A stretch of DNA of 64,000 nucleotides from Draconibacterium sp. Lineage in GTDB: Bacteria; Bacteroidota; Bacteroidia; Bacteroidales; Prolixibacteraceae. Positions 26,619 to 37,565 of this stretch are shown one piece after another. The notes beneath the pieces are model-generated. The model worked only from the letters and a program-made list of their open reading frames with translations, did not search any database and was not told the DNA's origin. Location: contig JADIYN010000007.1 in assembly GCA_016705335.1 (NCBI GenBank), positions 134,103 to 198,102 on the forward strand. The letters run 5' to 3'. Position numbers and translations under genes: made by a program. Every line of letters starts with the position of its first letter. Positions within the stretch are counted from its first letter, which is position 1.

Positions 26619-28625
26619 CTAATTCAGTTTTTTAAACCGAACAGCCAGTCCGCCACCTTCGCCCAAAACAATTGGTAAAGTTGAATTTTTATCTACCTGA
26701 ACCATCGAAATTGCTACTTTTTCGGGTTCATTTTGCCAGGTTGTTCCGGGAGCATCGGCATAAATTTGTGCTTCATATTTTCCTTCGCCAAGAAAATCGA
26801 GACTGACGGTAAACTCGCGGCTATTTTCATTTGTCATGCTGCCCAAAAACCAGTCTTCACTTTTTCTGTCTTTTCGCACTGTTGTAATGTATTCACCAAT
26901 TTCGCCATTTAAAACTTTTGTGTCGTCCCAATCAACCGGTACATCTTTTAAAAACTGAAATGCAGGATTCCCATCGTAATTGTCAGGCAAATCAGCCAGC
27001 ATTTGAATAGGTGAATAAAGCGTTACATAGTATGACAATTGTTTTGCCAGAGTTGTGTGTACCGACCTGTTATTAAAACCCTGTTCTTCATTCAAATCGA
27101 ATATTCCGGGGGTGAAATCCATTGGGCCGGCCAGCATTCTTGTGAAAACCAATTTCAAGGTGTGGTCTGGCGGATTTCCTTCGCTCCAGGCATCATATTC
27201 CATTCCGCGGGCACCTTCACGCGACATCATGTTTGGGTATGTGCGGCGCTCACCAGTGTCTTTTATAGGTTCGTGAAAGTTAACTGCCAGTTGATATTCT
27301 GCAGCTTTTTTCAAAACGCTGCGGTAGTAATTTACCCCAAACTGACCGTGGTGCCACTCTTTCATATTCAACCTCGAACCAACCTGTCCGATTTTTATAT
27401 CATGAATTCCCATTTTTTGGTAAAGTGCCATTCCAGAATCAATTTGAGCCAGGTAATTGATTAAGTTCGAGCCGGTTTCGTGGTAACCAATCAGTTTCAC
27501 ACCTTTTGAATCTCCGTATTTCACAACTTCTTCCAAATTGAAATCATCGGTACTTTGTGTAAAACTGAACATGTGCATGGCATTTTCGTACCAGGCCGGT
27601 GTCCAGCCTTTGTTCCAGCCCTCAATCAACAACCTGTCGATGCCGAGTTTCTGGCAATAATCGATATACCATTTTGCATTTTTTGTTGAAGCGCCATGTT
27701 TTTCGCTTTCCCAAAATGTGTATTTGCTGATATGCATTCCCCACCAGATTCCTAAATATTTTCGTGGCTGAATCCATGAAACATCAGTCATTGAGTTTGG
27801 TTCGTTTAAATTCAGAATGATATATGAAGTTATTAAATCACCCGGTTTTTCACCAATCTGAATGGTACGCCATGGTGTTTTAAACGGCGCTTTTGTTTTA
27901 ACTTTCACGCCATCCGACCACGGAACCAAATCGCATTTTAAGCTTGTCTCTTCAGATTGTAAAATCGTCATCGATGCAAAATCCACAAGATTTGCTTCAT
28001 GAATTGATAAATATAACCCGTTATCGCTCTGAATTGTAAATGGCGTGTGAACCGTATCGATTTCTGAAACTTTTGTTTTTTCATAAGGATACTCGTAACG
28101 ATTATCGCGGTATGCCGGAATCCACCATGAATTTCCATCACTTGCCAAATTGAATTCGGTGCATTCGTCCATTATAAAAATGCTGTCAGAAATTCCCTGT
28201 TCGGGGAAAATATAACGAAGTGCAACTCCATCGTTAAAAGCACGAAACTGGATTTCGAGTTTTCGTTTGGCGCCTTTTGTTTCCTGCAGGGTAACTGCCA
28301 GTTCGTTATAATTATTTTGAATGAAATGTTTTTCGCCCCACACCTGTTCCCATGTTTCGTCAAAAGTTGAAGTTTTTGAATCGACAACAGTAAATCCGGA
28401 GTTAAATGTATCGCCATCTTTGAATATAAATCCCAGTTTCGATGGGTTGACCACGCTTGTTTCGGCATGGCTTACAGCGTAAAAAGGCACACCGTCTTTT
28501 ATTTCGAACTGAATGGTGTTCTTGCCATCGGGCGATGTCACCGAGACTGTTTTATTTTTCTCTGTTGCGCAGTTGACGAGTAAGATGGCCAACGCGGCGA
28601 GGAAGAAGAGTTGTAGTTTTTTCAT
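26619..28625 (-). CDS. Glycoside hydrolase family 97 (SusB-like, probably inverting alpha-glucosidase type)
   Basis: Lipoprotein-type GH97 enzyme of 668 residues. The signal MKKLQLFFLAALAILLVNC ends in a lipobox Cys. N-terminal beta-sandwich, catalytic barrel and C-terminal sheet are all present. Barrel motifs include GWNKGWTPAWYENAM, VKLIGYHETGSNL, KEWHHGQFGVNYYR and NFHEPIKDTGERRTYPN. The Glu in NFHEP fits the SusB-type inverting enzymes. The site where retaining alpha-galactosidases carry an Asp nucleophile reads IKIGQVG here, so I favour an alpha-glucosidase. Intact. ATG 28625 is chosen for the signal peptide; the longer frame upstream is only tandem-repeat sequence. It probably lies downstream of the GH2 gene in one transcript. 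Confidence 0.92.
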   Translation of the reverse strand: MKKLQLFFLAALAILLVNCATEKNKTVSVTSPDGKNTIQFEIKDGVPFYAVSHAETSVVNPSKLGFIFKDGDTFNSGFTVVDSKTSTFDETWEQVWGEKHFIQNNYNELAVTLQETKGAKRKLEIQFRAFNDGVALRYIFPEQGISDSIFIMDECTEFNLASDGNSWWIPAYRDNRYEYPYEKTKVSEIDTVHTPFTIQSDNGLYLSIHEANLVDFASMTILQSEETSLKCDLVPWSDGVKVKTKAPFKTPWRTIQIGEKPGDLITSYIILNLNEPNSMTDVSWIQPRKYLGIWWGMHISKYTFWESEKHGASTKNAKWYIDYCQKLGIDRLLIEGWNKGWTPAWYENAMHMFSFTQSTDDFNLEEVVKYGDSKGVKLIGYHETGSNLINYLAQIDSGMALYQKMGIHDIKIGQVGSRLNMKEWHHGQFGVNYYRSVLKKAAEYQLAVNFHEPIKDTGERRTYPNMMSREGARGMEYDAWSEGNPPDHTLKLVFTRMLAGPMDFTPGIFDLNEEQGFNNRSVHTTLAKQLSYYVTLYSPIQMLADLPDNYDGNPAFQFLKDVPVDWDDTKVLNGEIGEYITTVRKDRKSEDWFLGSMTNENSREFTVSLDFLGEGKYEAQIYADAPGTTWQNEPEKVAISMVQVDKNSTLPIVLGEGGGLAVRFKKLN

Positions 28626-28632
28626 TTTCGTA

Positions 28633-28667
28633 TTTGTTTTGATTTGATTTGTTTTGATTTGTTTTGA
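28633..28667. repeat. Short tandem repeat (TTTGTTTTGA)
   Basis: Three copies of the decamer TTTGTTTTGA plus a TTTGA partial unit lie immediately upstream of the GH97 start (on the - strand the unit reads TCAAAACAAA). Probably slippage-prone leader sequence. Confidence 0.7.
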
Positions 28668-28724
28668 ACCACATAGGCACATAGGACACATAGTTTTCTA
28701 TGATTTCTATGTCTCTATGTGGTT
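28667..28724. repeat. Inverted repeat with internal CACATAG copies
   Basis: AACCACATAG at 28667-28676 pairs perfectly with CTATGTGGTT at 28715-28724. Between them CACATAG recurs twice more as direct copies 8-9 bases apart and CTATG recurs in the other arm, so several alternative hairpins are possible. It lies just downstream of the GH2 stop and upstream of GH97. Confidence 0.7.
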
Positions 28725-28728
28725 TATT

Positions 28729-31249
28729 TTATTTCGATTGAATTTTCACCGTACTTTCTTTTAACCCATCGGTTTTTGCAGTTAAAACAACTTCACCTTT
28801 CTTTTCACCCGCCTGAACAACTACCAGGCATTTTCCGTTAAAGGCTTTTATTGTAGAGCCTTTCAACGATTCGTGACTTATCGGATTTCCATTGTCAACA
28901 CCAACAATTTGTGCATCGCCTGAAATTTCAAACTGAATTTGATTTCCGGCATCAGGAATCATAGTTCCGTTTTCATCCAGCACTTCAACAGAAATAAATG
29001 AAAGATCTTCTCCATCGGCAGAAATTTCTGAACGGTCGGCAGTTGCGCGTAAATTAGTTGCATTTCCGGCAGTTTTAATTTCCTGAACCAGCACTTCTCT
29101 TCCATCTTTTCTCGAAACTGCTTTTACTGTTCCCGGTTCAAACGGAACTTTCCAAACCAAATGCAATTCGTCACCCTGTTTACTTTTTGTTCCCAGTGAT
29201 TTTTCATTCAGAAAAAGTTCAACTTCATCGGCATTTGAATAGTAAACCCACAAATCAACCATTTGTCCGGGCTGCCAGTTCCAGTGCGGAAAACATGTAA
29301 AACATCTTTTTTGCTCCATTCACTTTGGTACATGTAATACACATCTTTTGGGAAACCTGCCAAATCTATAATTCCGAAATATGAACTTCGTGACGGCCAC
29401 CAATACGGTGTTGGTTCGCCCAGATAATCGAAACCTGTCCAGATATAGGTTCCTGAAATGAAGTCGTATTTTTTCACTAGTTTCCAGCTTTCTTCGTGGG
29501 TTGAACCCCAGGGAGCATGGCAATTATCGTATGCAGAACATTGTTGTTCAGCATTTCCATATGGTTTGCCACTCGGAGGATAACTATCGGGCCAGATATA
29601 CATGCTGTCAGAAGGCATTTGGTAAAACCCACGGGTCATCAATCCTGAAACAGCTTCAGAAATTATTAGTTTTTTACCGGGATAATTTTCAGGAAAAGCT
29701 TTATAATTCTGATGATGATAATTGAATCCCCATCAAATCGAGCGCACCCGATTTGAAAAGGTTATTCCATGGATTTACTTCGTTGCAGGCCGCGGTAACC
29801 GGGCGGGTTGTATCAAGACTTTTAACAATATTTGCCAGTTTGGTTGTAATTAATGAATTCACCGACATTTCGCCTGAATTGACAACATTTGCCGGAACAT
29901 TTTTGTCAAAATTTAAAATCAGGTTGGCTTTTTCAATACTAATTGTATCGGCGTCAATGTGTTGCCATTGTTCCAAAACTTCATTTCCGATACTCCACAT
30001 CATAACTGACGGGTGATTTCTGTCACGTAAAATGTGGTCGGTTAAATCGCGCTCGTGCCACTCGGGGAAATCGTGAGAATAATCGTAAGGAGTTTTCTTT
30101 TTGCGCCACATATCAAAAGTTTCATCCTGGACAATAAAACCCATTTTGTCGCACAAGTCAAGCAACTCGGGTGCGGGAGGATTGTGTGAAGTGCGGATTG
30201 AATTGCAGCCCATTTCTTTCAAAATTTCAAGCTGACGTTCCAAAGCGCGGGTATTAATGGCGCTTCCCAAACAACCCAAATCGTGGTGCTGACAAACACC
30301 TAAAATTTTCAGTTTTTCGCCGTTCAAAGAAAATCCATCTTTTTCATCGAAATCGAAATGCCTTATTCCAAAAGGTGTTTCGTAAGTATCTGTCAGTTTC
30401 CCGTTGAAAAACACCTCGGTAACAGCTTTGTACATTTGCGGGTTTTCAATGCTCCACAATGCCGGTTTTTCGATATTTATGTTGTGGGTGAATTCCTCTG
30501 TCACACTTTCCCACGGTTCTGCCTTTGTTTCAGCGTGAACGGGCGATTTTCCGGATGGATCGATAATGGTTGTTTTGAATTTCAAATCGCCTTTTACACC
30601 CGACTGATTTTTGATTTTTGTTTTAATAAGTACTTCGGCTTTTTCATTGTTTGCCACTGGTGTTGAAATAAAAGTCCCCCAGTTGTCAACAAAAACTTTC
30701 CCGGTTTTTACAAGCCAAACATTGCGGTAAATGCCCGAGCCTGAATACCAGCGTGAGTTGGGCTGCACCGAATTGTCAACTTTTACAGCCAGAACATTTT
30801 CACTGTCAAATTTTAAATACGGTGTTAACTCGTACCGAAACGAACTGTAGCCATAAGGTCGCATTCCCAAATATTGGCCATTTATCCATACTTCACTATT
30901 CTGATAAACCCCATCGAAATCGATAAAAATGAGTTTGTCTTTGTCGGTTTCAGCAAGCTGAAAAGTTTTGCGGTACCAGCCAATTCCACCGGGTAACGCA
31001 CCACCGCCGGGAGATGCCGGGTTGTCTTTGCTGAATTCGCCTTCAATACTCCAGTCGTGGGCAATTTAAAACGCGCCATCCTGAATCGTCAAATCCGGGA
31101 TTTTTAAATTCATCAGAATCACCTAAAATGAATTTCCACTCTTTTGTAAATTTGATAGTTTCACGGGCTGTTTTTGGGTTTGAACAACCAAATGCGGTTA
31201 CCAATAGAATCAGGAAAAAGGTTGAGAATTGGTTAGTTTTAAGTTTCAT
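28729..31249 (-). CDS. Beta-galactosidase-type glycoside hydrolase family 2, lipoprotein (frameshifted)
   Basis: One GH2 gene of about 840 codons in at least five frame segments. From ATG 31249 come a lipoprotein signal (Cys about residue 22) and the sugar-binding start IKFTKEWKFILGD. A frame change near 31060 leads to HDWSIEGEF and then GGIGWYRKTFQ; another change near 30875 leads to MRPYGYSSFRYEL. The catalytic domain follows: GVCQHHDLGCLGSAIN, RTSHNPPAPELLDLCD, and the acid/base Glu in MWSIGNEV. A shift near 29730 gives GFNYHHQNYK and the nucleophile Glu in IISEAVSGLM. Another near 29300 leads to a C-terminal immunoglobulin-like part (residues ISADGEDLSFISVEVLDENG) ending at 28729. Close relative of the second GH2 gene at 37.6-40.0 kb. 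Confidence 0.85.
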
Positions 31250-31406
31250 TTTTTTTAAAACAAATTTAGTTATTTATGTGAATCACACGTTATTCACCTT
31301 TTACCAACATTTAATGCTAACGAAACGTAGGGGATTGGATTTGTGATTTCAATTTTAACCCGCAACTGTACCAAACTACCTTTACTATTTTTTAAATCAA
31401 TTCATA

Positions 31407-31712
31407 TTACCTCCGTTTTGAAGCCCGCGAACCTCCGCCAAATAAAATTCCGGCACCAAGTACAAAACCAAAATCATACCAGCCGCCGTTGTTATTAACC
31501 GCGTACATTGCAATATTGTCGCTAAAAAGACTACCAAAAAAACTGAGTGGCGCAATAATTCCATGCCATAAACCAAAAAGAAAACCGTAGGGTTCATCTG
31601 TTACACAAGACTGAACATCAACTACATCAGCACAAGCCGAAAAAAGGATAAGAACCACAACAAAAATATACGCTTGATTGAAAATGGATAATTTTGAAAG
31701 TTGATTTTTCAT
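31407..31712 (-). CDS. Small membrane lipoprotein of unknown function
   Basis: A 101-residue protein with a membrane segment/lipobox near residues 13-28 (VVVLILFSACAD) and a second hydrophobic region. The FGLWHGIIAPLSFFGSLFSDN motif, then NNNGGWYDFGFVLGAG and a basic C-terminal tail, form a pattern I recall in small Bacteroidota membrane proteins without known role. The AGILFGGG segment is a second, glycine-rich membrane stretch. Start is ATG 31712. It stands alone between the GH2 gene and an oxidoreductase gene. Confidence 0.68.
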   Translation of the reverse strand: MKNQLSKLSIFNQAYIFVVVLILFSACADVVDVQSCVTDEPYGFLFGLWHGIIAPLSFFGSLFSDNIAMYAVNNNGGWYDFGFVLGAGILFGGGSRASKRR

Positions 31713-31801
31713 ATTCAGGATATTTTACAATTTTTTTAATTCATTAAAAATAGTGTAAAATTTGTTTTGAATAAAAAATATATTGTCTTAAAAAAATTGT
31801 A

Positions 31802-32460
31802 TTAAAACTGCTTTTCTGCTAATTTAAATACCTCGTCAGCTTCCCAGATTGTTTTATCTCCCAAATCGAGCAATGCTGCATTTATCATTGCTTTTGTTAC
31901 TGTTTTATCACTGATGGGACGGTATTTTTTCAAAATAAACTTAGTAAGAAAATTCAGTACTGGTATCGAAATCTTTTCAGCAATTCTGCTTTCTTTTCTA
32001 TCGCCGGTTAATGATGCAGGCCTTATTATGACAGGTTTTTAAATCCTATTTTAGCTACTGCTTCATCAAGTTCGCCTTTCATTCGGGTATAAAAAACTGA
32101 TGATTTTGCGTTTGCTCCCACCGAAGAAACCAACACATAATTTTCTATTCCATTTTCTTTTGCTTTTTGGGCAAAACTCAGGTTGAATGTAAAATCAATT
32201 TCATATTGTTTTTCCTTGCTACCTGCTTGTTTAAGTGTAGAACCGAGAGCCGAAAAAAGTACATCGCCCGTTAGCAATTTGCTCCAGGTTTTTTCATCAC
32301 CAAAATTCACGATTTGTTGTTCCAGTTTCGGATGTTTCAGTCCAGAATCGCGCCGCACAAATATCCTTACTTTTTCAAAATGCCCGTTTTCCAGCAATTG
32401 TTCAACCAACTGTTTTCCAATCAATCCGGTGGCGCCAATTACGTTTGCAGATAATTTCAT
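31802..32460 (-). CDS. NAD(P)-binding oxidoreductase, atypical SDR (single frameshift)
   Basis: A ~219-residue Rossmann protein. From ATG 32460 the coenzyme loop reads MKLSANVIGATGLIGKQLVEQLL, followed by VLFSALGSTLKQAGS and NYVLVSSVGANAKSSVFYTRMKGELD, the active-site-like SSVGA and YxxxK. The frame breaks near 32035 at a T-run on the + strand, then continues VIIRPASLTGDRKESRIAEKI to the stop at 31802. This is an atypical short-chain dehydrogenase of the HTATIP2/NmrA-like kind, common in Bacteroidota, with unknown substrate. It sits just downstream of the sensor kinase gene (14 bases), probably co-transcribed. Confidence 0.78.
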
Positions 32461-32474
32461 TGATGCTTTTTTAG

Positions 32475-35400
32475 TTATTTTTTAACTGGAATCGTAAAAT
32501 GTACAACTGTTCCTTTCGGACTATTCGGAGTAACCCAAATCTTTCCGAAGTTTTTTTCAATAAATTCCTTGCATATTATTAATCCAAGTCCGGTTCCTTT
32601 TTCGCCTCCTGTTCCCCTGCGGGTTTCTTTATCAATTTCAAAAAGTTTACCGATTTCTTCTTCATTAAGCCCAATTCCTGAATCGGCAATTTCAATAATT
32701 ACTTCTTCTTTTTGATCTTCTGCCAAAATTACAATTTTCCCTCCAGGCTCTGAAAATTTTATGGCATTACTTAGTATATTTCTAATTACAGTATCAATCA
32801 TATCCAAGTCGAAATATGCTTCAATATTTTCAGGAAATTTAGCTATCAGTGTTATTTCCTTGTGTTCTGCAGCTACCCTTTTCAATTCAATATTTTTGCT
32901 TAACAATTCACTTAGATTGTTCATCCTGGGGCTACAATCTGATTTGTTCATTTGCGAACGAGCCCAAACAAGCAGATTTTCCATCAGTTCAAATGTATTA
33001 TTGGCCGAAACTTTGCCGAGTTCAGCATTTGTTTTTGTGTCTTTTCTTCCAATTTATAATCGGGATCATTCAACAGATCCAAAATTCCCAGTACGCCCGA
33101 AAAAGGACTTCTTAAATCATGAGAAACAATAGAAAAAAATTTGTTTTTGGTTTGATTTGATTTTTCAAGTTCCTGGTTTTTTTGGAGCAACTCATTCGTG
33201 CGTTCGCTAATTATTTGCTCAAGTTGTTTCTGTCGAATGATCAGTACCCTCGATCTTGCCCAGGAAATGAGATATATAAAAGTAAAGATCAAAACGGACA
33301 AAATAATAAAAGGGAATAGTCAACCAAAAGGTGGTTTTATTGTAAGGCTGACCGAACTTCGCTGCTCACTCCAAAGCCCATTTTTATCTGTGGTTTCAAC
33401 TGTAAATAAATAGCTTCCGGGTTGCAGGTTGGTGTATGTGACCACTTTTTCATCTTGTGGATAAACCCATTGTTCATCAAATCCTTCCAGTTTGTACCTG
33501 TATCTCTGCTGGTTCGGATTGGTAAAGTTTATTGAGGTAAACCTAATTGGAAATCATTTTCTGGTCATACCCAAGTTCAAACATTGGTATGTCAAAACTA
33601 TCACGAATGGCAAGTGGATAAATAGGTTTATCATAAACCGATATATCAGTAATTAATGCTTTTGGCTGTTTATAAAAGCCTTTAGAATTCGCTTCAGGTT
33701 TAAAAAAATCAACACCCTCGTTTCCTCCAAAGAAAATCATACCATTATTGTCCTCAGTTGAGGACCGATCAAAATAAGTATTGGAAATGAGTCCATTGGA
33801 ACTATAGTAATATTGAATTTCATATTCAAGTTCTTTAACGTTTTTGTTCAAAGAATAAGTTAAACAAAACAAACCCGATTTTGTACTAACCCAAATTTCT
33901 CCGGGTATAACAGATTCTATACTTGAGATATTGAAAAAAGAAATATCCAGATTCGTTTTTATGGGTTTGAAATTGTTTAATTCCGGGATAAACACATTTA
34001 AACCGTTGCTTGTACCCGCCCAGGTTAATCCAGCTTTATCGCAATAAACAGTTTGAATTGCATTTCCGGAGAGGGAAACTGAGTCTTCTTCATCATGGAA
34101 ATAACTGGTAATTTGTTCGCTTTTCAAATCAATTCTGGTCATTCCATGAGCGCTTGCAATCCATAAATTATTTTGTTGATCGATGCACAAACTTGATGTG
34201 TAATTGTCGGAAATTCCGGCTAACGGATTGCTTTTGTTGTATTGAAAAAACTTTGCTTCTTCCGTATCCGGATTGTACTTTACAACACCGGTACCGGATG
34301 TACTCACCCATAGATTTCTGTCAGGCCCTTCTATAATATCCAGAACGTTTGCCTGTTCTAGCTTTCGTGCAATTGAGTCGGGTTTTGCTGAAACCCATGT
34401 GAACAAATTTTCAGCCCTATTAAGTTTTTGTAATCCGCTTTGCCAGCCACCTGCCCAAATTTGATTTTTACTGTCTTCAAGAACACGGTATGCACTTCCG
34501 TAACCATAATTATTTTTGGAAAGAAGAAGGTAGCTCGTTTTTTCAAATGGAACAGAACTATGCTTTTCAAGCAACCCCGACTGATATCCCATCCATAAAT
34601 TACCGCTTTTATCGAAATCAATGCAGACCACTTCCTTTCGGGTCAGACAATAGGGAACCTTTTCAGAAAACATAAAATGATTAAACATGACATTATTCAA
34701 CCCATATTCGATACCTCTGATTCCTGAAGTTATCCAAATGTTGTTTTCTTTATCTATAAAAACATATTTTGTTGTGGTGCTGTTCATGCTTAGCGGATCT
34801 TCTATAATGTTTGAGAACTGGGTATACTCGCCAGTCTGATGGTTCAATCGGTAAAGACCGCCGCCTGTGCCAAGCCAAACAATAGAATCATTATCCACCT
34901 CAATGTGGTAAATAGCATTTGAAAGGTAGCCCATAATATAATTTTTGGCCTGATGTTCATCTGGTTTGAAACGGAAAAAGCCGTTTGATTCAGTACTTAA
35001 AAACAAAACATCATTCGAAAAACAGATATCAGTGATATTGAATTGATTGATGTTTACACCATCGATTGTCTCAAAATGTTGTATTTCACCATTTTCAGGG
35101 TTTAACTGGTATAAACCATTGGAAAATGGTATTATCCAGATTTTTCCATCGGGTTGGCTGCAAATATATTTAATGTTCTCAACGTTTTTTGAATTTTTTG
35201 ATGTGGAAAATTTACTTTTATTGCCTGTAAACCAGGTAATTTGTTTGGTTTTTTTATCAAATTTGGCTAATCCCTGATCTGTTGAAACCCAAATATTGCC
35301 ATTGAGCCCTTCCGCAAAATCTGAAATATAAACACCTTCCAAACCGGATACAGGAATTATAAACTGATCTTTTTGAACATTGTAATGAGAAAATCCCTGA

Positions 35401-35686
35401 TCCGATCCCACCCAAAGTATGCCTTCTGAATCGGTGAAAATTGTATTTATTTTATTCCAGGGTAGAAGCGACTGACTGTTATTTTTTACAATTTGAATTG
35501 ATTTCCGTCAAAACGTGTAAGGCTGTATTCACCGGCTAACCAGATAAAACCGCCCAAATCCTGCGTGATGCTTAATATTCTGGGCTCGGTTAATCCTTTT
35601 TCGGTTCCGAGGTGATAAAATTGAATAGCAGAAAATAAAGGAGTAACAAAAGTTAAGCAAATGATAAAAAGAAAAAGTCTTAACAT
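32475..35686 (-). CDS. Two-component sensor histidine kinase with periplasmic beta-propellers (frameshifted)
   Basis: One gene of about 1,070 codons. From ATG 35686: signal/membrane helix, then propeller blades (start FYHLGTEKGLTEPRILSITQD). A frame change at about 35490 leads to many Reg_prop-like blades with G-x-x-W repeats (for example GNIWVSTDQGLAKFD, NLWIASAHGMTRIDL, GLTWAGTSNGLNVF). A Y_Y_Y domain follows, across changes near 33540 and 33320 (LEGFDEQWVYP, TNLQPGSYLF), then a membrane helix, and a coiled coil. The HisKA box is FFSIVSHDLRSPFSG. After a change near 33020 the HATPase domain follows with N box NILSNAIKF, and glycine boxes DSGIGL and GTGLGL. No receiver or AraC output domain follows, unlike full hybrid HTCS proteins. 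Flanked by inverted GH2 genes, it probably senses an oligosaccharide. Confidence 0.88.
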
Positions 35687-36103
35687 TTCTTTATCATAAT
35701 TTGTAAAATGTTTTCTATTATCCGCATTGAAATTAATTCAAATAAGTTTCCCATAAATTGACCCGGTTTTTTTTATATAGATATAAACAACAAGGATTTT
35801 AACTATTTGTGTTTATTTTTTTTTAAAACAAATGTAAAATTTGACCTTGCAATAATACTATATTTCTTCATTGTAAAAATGAATATAAATCATGCTTGGT
35901 GAAGAGTATAGTTTGCTGAATTTTGGGGTAATATTTGCTGATTTTTTAATATGGATATTTGAAAATCGTTTTAAGTTACCGAAACATAATGATTGAATTG
36001 ATTTTAAAGAAAAAGTTCCTTTAAAATTCAAACGCTTTAAATATTGCAATCTATCAAATTGGTGACTACTTTTGGAGTAAACTATAATTTAAACATTAAA
36101 CCT
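35687..36103. other. Divergent intergenic region between sensor kinase and GH140-like gene
   Basis: About 420 very AT-rich bases without a convincing gene. The right end contains the promoter candidate at 36043-36074. No RNA gene or strong hairpin with T-run is visible; short reading frames here look random. Confidence 0.5.
36043..36074 (+). promoter_or_regulatory. Candidate promoter of the GH140-like/GH2 transcript
   Basis: ATTG at 36043-36046 and TACTTTTG at 36067-36074, 20 bases apart, fit the Bacteroidota TTTG / TAnnTTTG layout and lie 30 bases before the ATG at 36104. Confidence 0.5.
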
Positions 36104-37528
36104 ATGAAACTTTTTTTTGGAATTCTTATATTTTTAACTGCAACCATCTCATTTGCGCAGGAAACAAAATGGAAGGGCCTTTCTGTTGATTTCTCTCATG
36201 GTAAACTCAAGGTTTCAGAGAACCACAGATTTTTGGTTTTTGAAGACGGAACTCCGTTCTTTTATTTGGGCGACACCGCCTGGGAACTGTTTCATCGCCT
36301 CTCAAAAACTGATGCGGAAAAATACCTTGAAAACCGCCGCGAAAAAGGATTTACAGTTATTCAGGCAGTAGCTTTGGCAGAACTTGACGGATTAAACATA
36401 CCAAATGCTGAAGGTGAAAAACCACTCATCAATAATGACCCGGATCAACCCAATGAAAAGTATTTTGAACACATGGACTGGGTTATAAAAAAAGCAGAAG
36501 AAAAAGGAATTTTTATCGGGTTACTCCCAACCTGGGGCGACAAATGGAATAAAAAATGGGGAGTTGGACCCGAAATTTTCACTGCTGAAAACGCAAAAAA
36601 GTGGGGCGAATTTTTGGGCAAACGTTATAAAAATACCCCAAATATTATTTGGATTACAGGTGGCGACCGTCCTGTAGAAAACGATACACACCGCCAAATC
36701 GTTGTGCAAATGGCGATCGGGTTGAGAAATGGCGATGGAGGAAATCACCTTATCTCATTTCACCCCACAGGTGGAAGTGGTTCATCGCAATACTTTCACA
36801 ATGAATCCTGGCTCGATTTTAATATGCGGCAAAACGGTCATAGTATTAGTTACACCGAACGTTATCGTATGACTCTTGATGATTATAATTTGGAACCTGC
36901 CAAACCAGTAATGGATGCAGAGCCCGTGTATGAAGATCATCCCATAAATTTCAATCCCGATGCAAACGGTCATTCAGTATCAACCGATGTACGTCGTCCG
37001 TTATATTGGGATTTATTTTCAGGTGCTTTTGGCCATACTTACGGTCATCATTCAGTCTGGCAAATGTATTCGCCTGACCGCGAACCGGTTAACCGGCCAT
37101 TAATGCCATGGTATGAAGCTGTTGATCAACCCGGTGCTGCGCAAATGATTTATGGACGCTTACTCATGGAATCACGCCCATTTGTAACGCGAGTTCCTGA
37201 TAATTCGATTATTGTAACTGATAAAGTGGCTACTTCTGTTCCCGGTGCTGGTGCTTACAGTTTTGTCGCTACCCGCGATGAGCAAGGAAGTTATGCGATG
37301 ATTTATGTTCCGGTTGGTCGAAAATTCTCTGTTCGAATGGACGTAATTAAAGGAAAAAATGTAGTTGCCTGGTGGTATAATCCACGAAATGGCGAAGCCC
37401 TGAAAATTGGGAAATTCACAAATGCAGGAACGCAAACATTCAACACGCCAACACCCGGTGAAAGTCTGGACTGGATACTTGTGCTCGATAATGCTGATGC
37501 CGGATACAAAGCCCCTGGCAAAATTTAA
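36104..37528 (+). CDS. GH140-like (DUF4038/apiosidase-type) glycoside hydrolase
   Basis: Secreted 474-residue enzyme with a signal peptide (cleavage after ISFA) and the DUF4038 barrel plus a C-terminal beta domain, the architecture of GH140 apiosidases that act on pectic rhamnogalacturonan-II side chains. Motifs: FLVFEDGTPFFYLGDTAWEL, the candidate acid Asp in WITGGDRPVEND, and the candidate nucleophile/base Glu in MDAEPVYEDHP. HHSVWQMY and PGAAQMIYGR follow; the last ~90 residues (SYAMIYVPVGRKF...VAWWYNPRNGEA) form the collagen-binding-like sandwich. ATG 36104 gives the signal peptide. It is followed 37 bases later by a GH2 gene, likely one transcript. Confidence 0.85.
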   Translation: MKLFFGILIFLTATISFAQETKWKGLSVDFSHGKLKVSENHRFLVFEDGTPFFYLGDTAWELFHRLSKTDAEKYLENRREKGFTVIQAVALAELDGLNIPNAEGEKPLINNDPDQPNEKYFEHMDWVIKKAEEKGIFIGLLPTWGDKWNKKWGVGPEIFTAENAKKWGEFLGKRYKNTPNIIWITGGDRPVENDTHRQIVVQMAIGLRNGDGGNHLISFHPTGGSGSSQYFHNESWLDFNMRQNGHSISYTERYRMTLDDYNLEPAKPVMDAEPVYEDHPINFNPDANGHSVSTDVRRPLYWDLFSGAFGHTYGHHSVWQMYSPDREPVNRPLMPWYEAVDQPGAAQMIYGRLLMESRPFVTRVPDNSIIVTDKVATSVPGAGAYSFVATRDEQGSYAMIYVPVGRKFSVRMDVIKGKNVVAWWYNPRNGEALKIGKFTNAGTQTFNTPTPGESLDWILVLDNADAGYKAPGKI

Positions 37529-37565
37529 ATGTTTGTGAAAAGCTAAAAGGTAAAACCTAAAACCA

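Noticed and set aside
27039..27464. 141-codon frame on the + strand inside GH97
   Set aside because: Antisense shadow of the conserved GH97 barrel.
28633..28667. Tandem TTTGTTTTGA repeat considered as CRISPR-like
   Set aside because: Units are 10 bases and directly tandem, with no spacers.
31397..31597. Second frame overlapping the small lipoprotein gene
   Set aside because: Shifted shadow of the lipoprotein; no signal or conserved motif.
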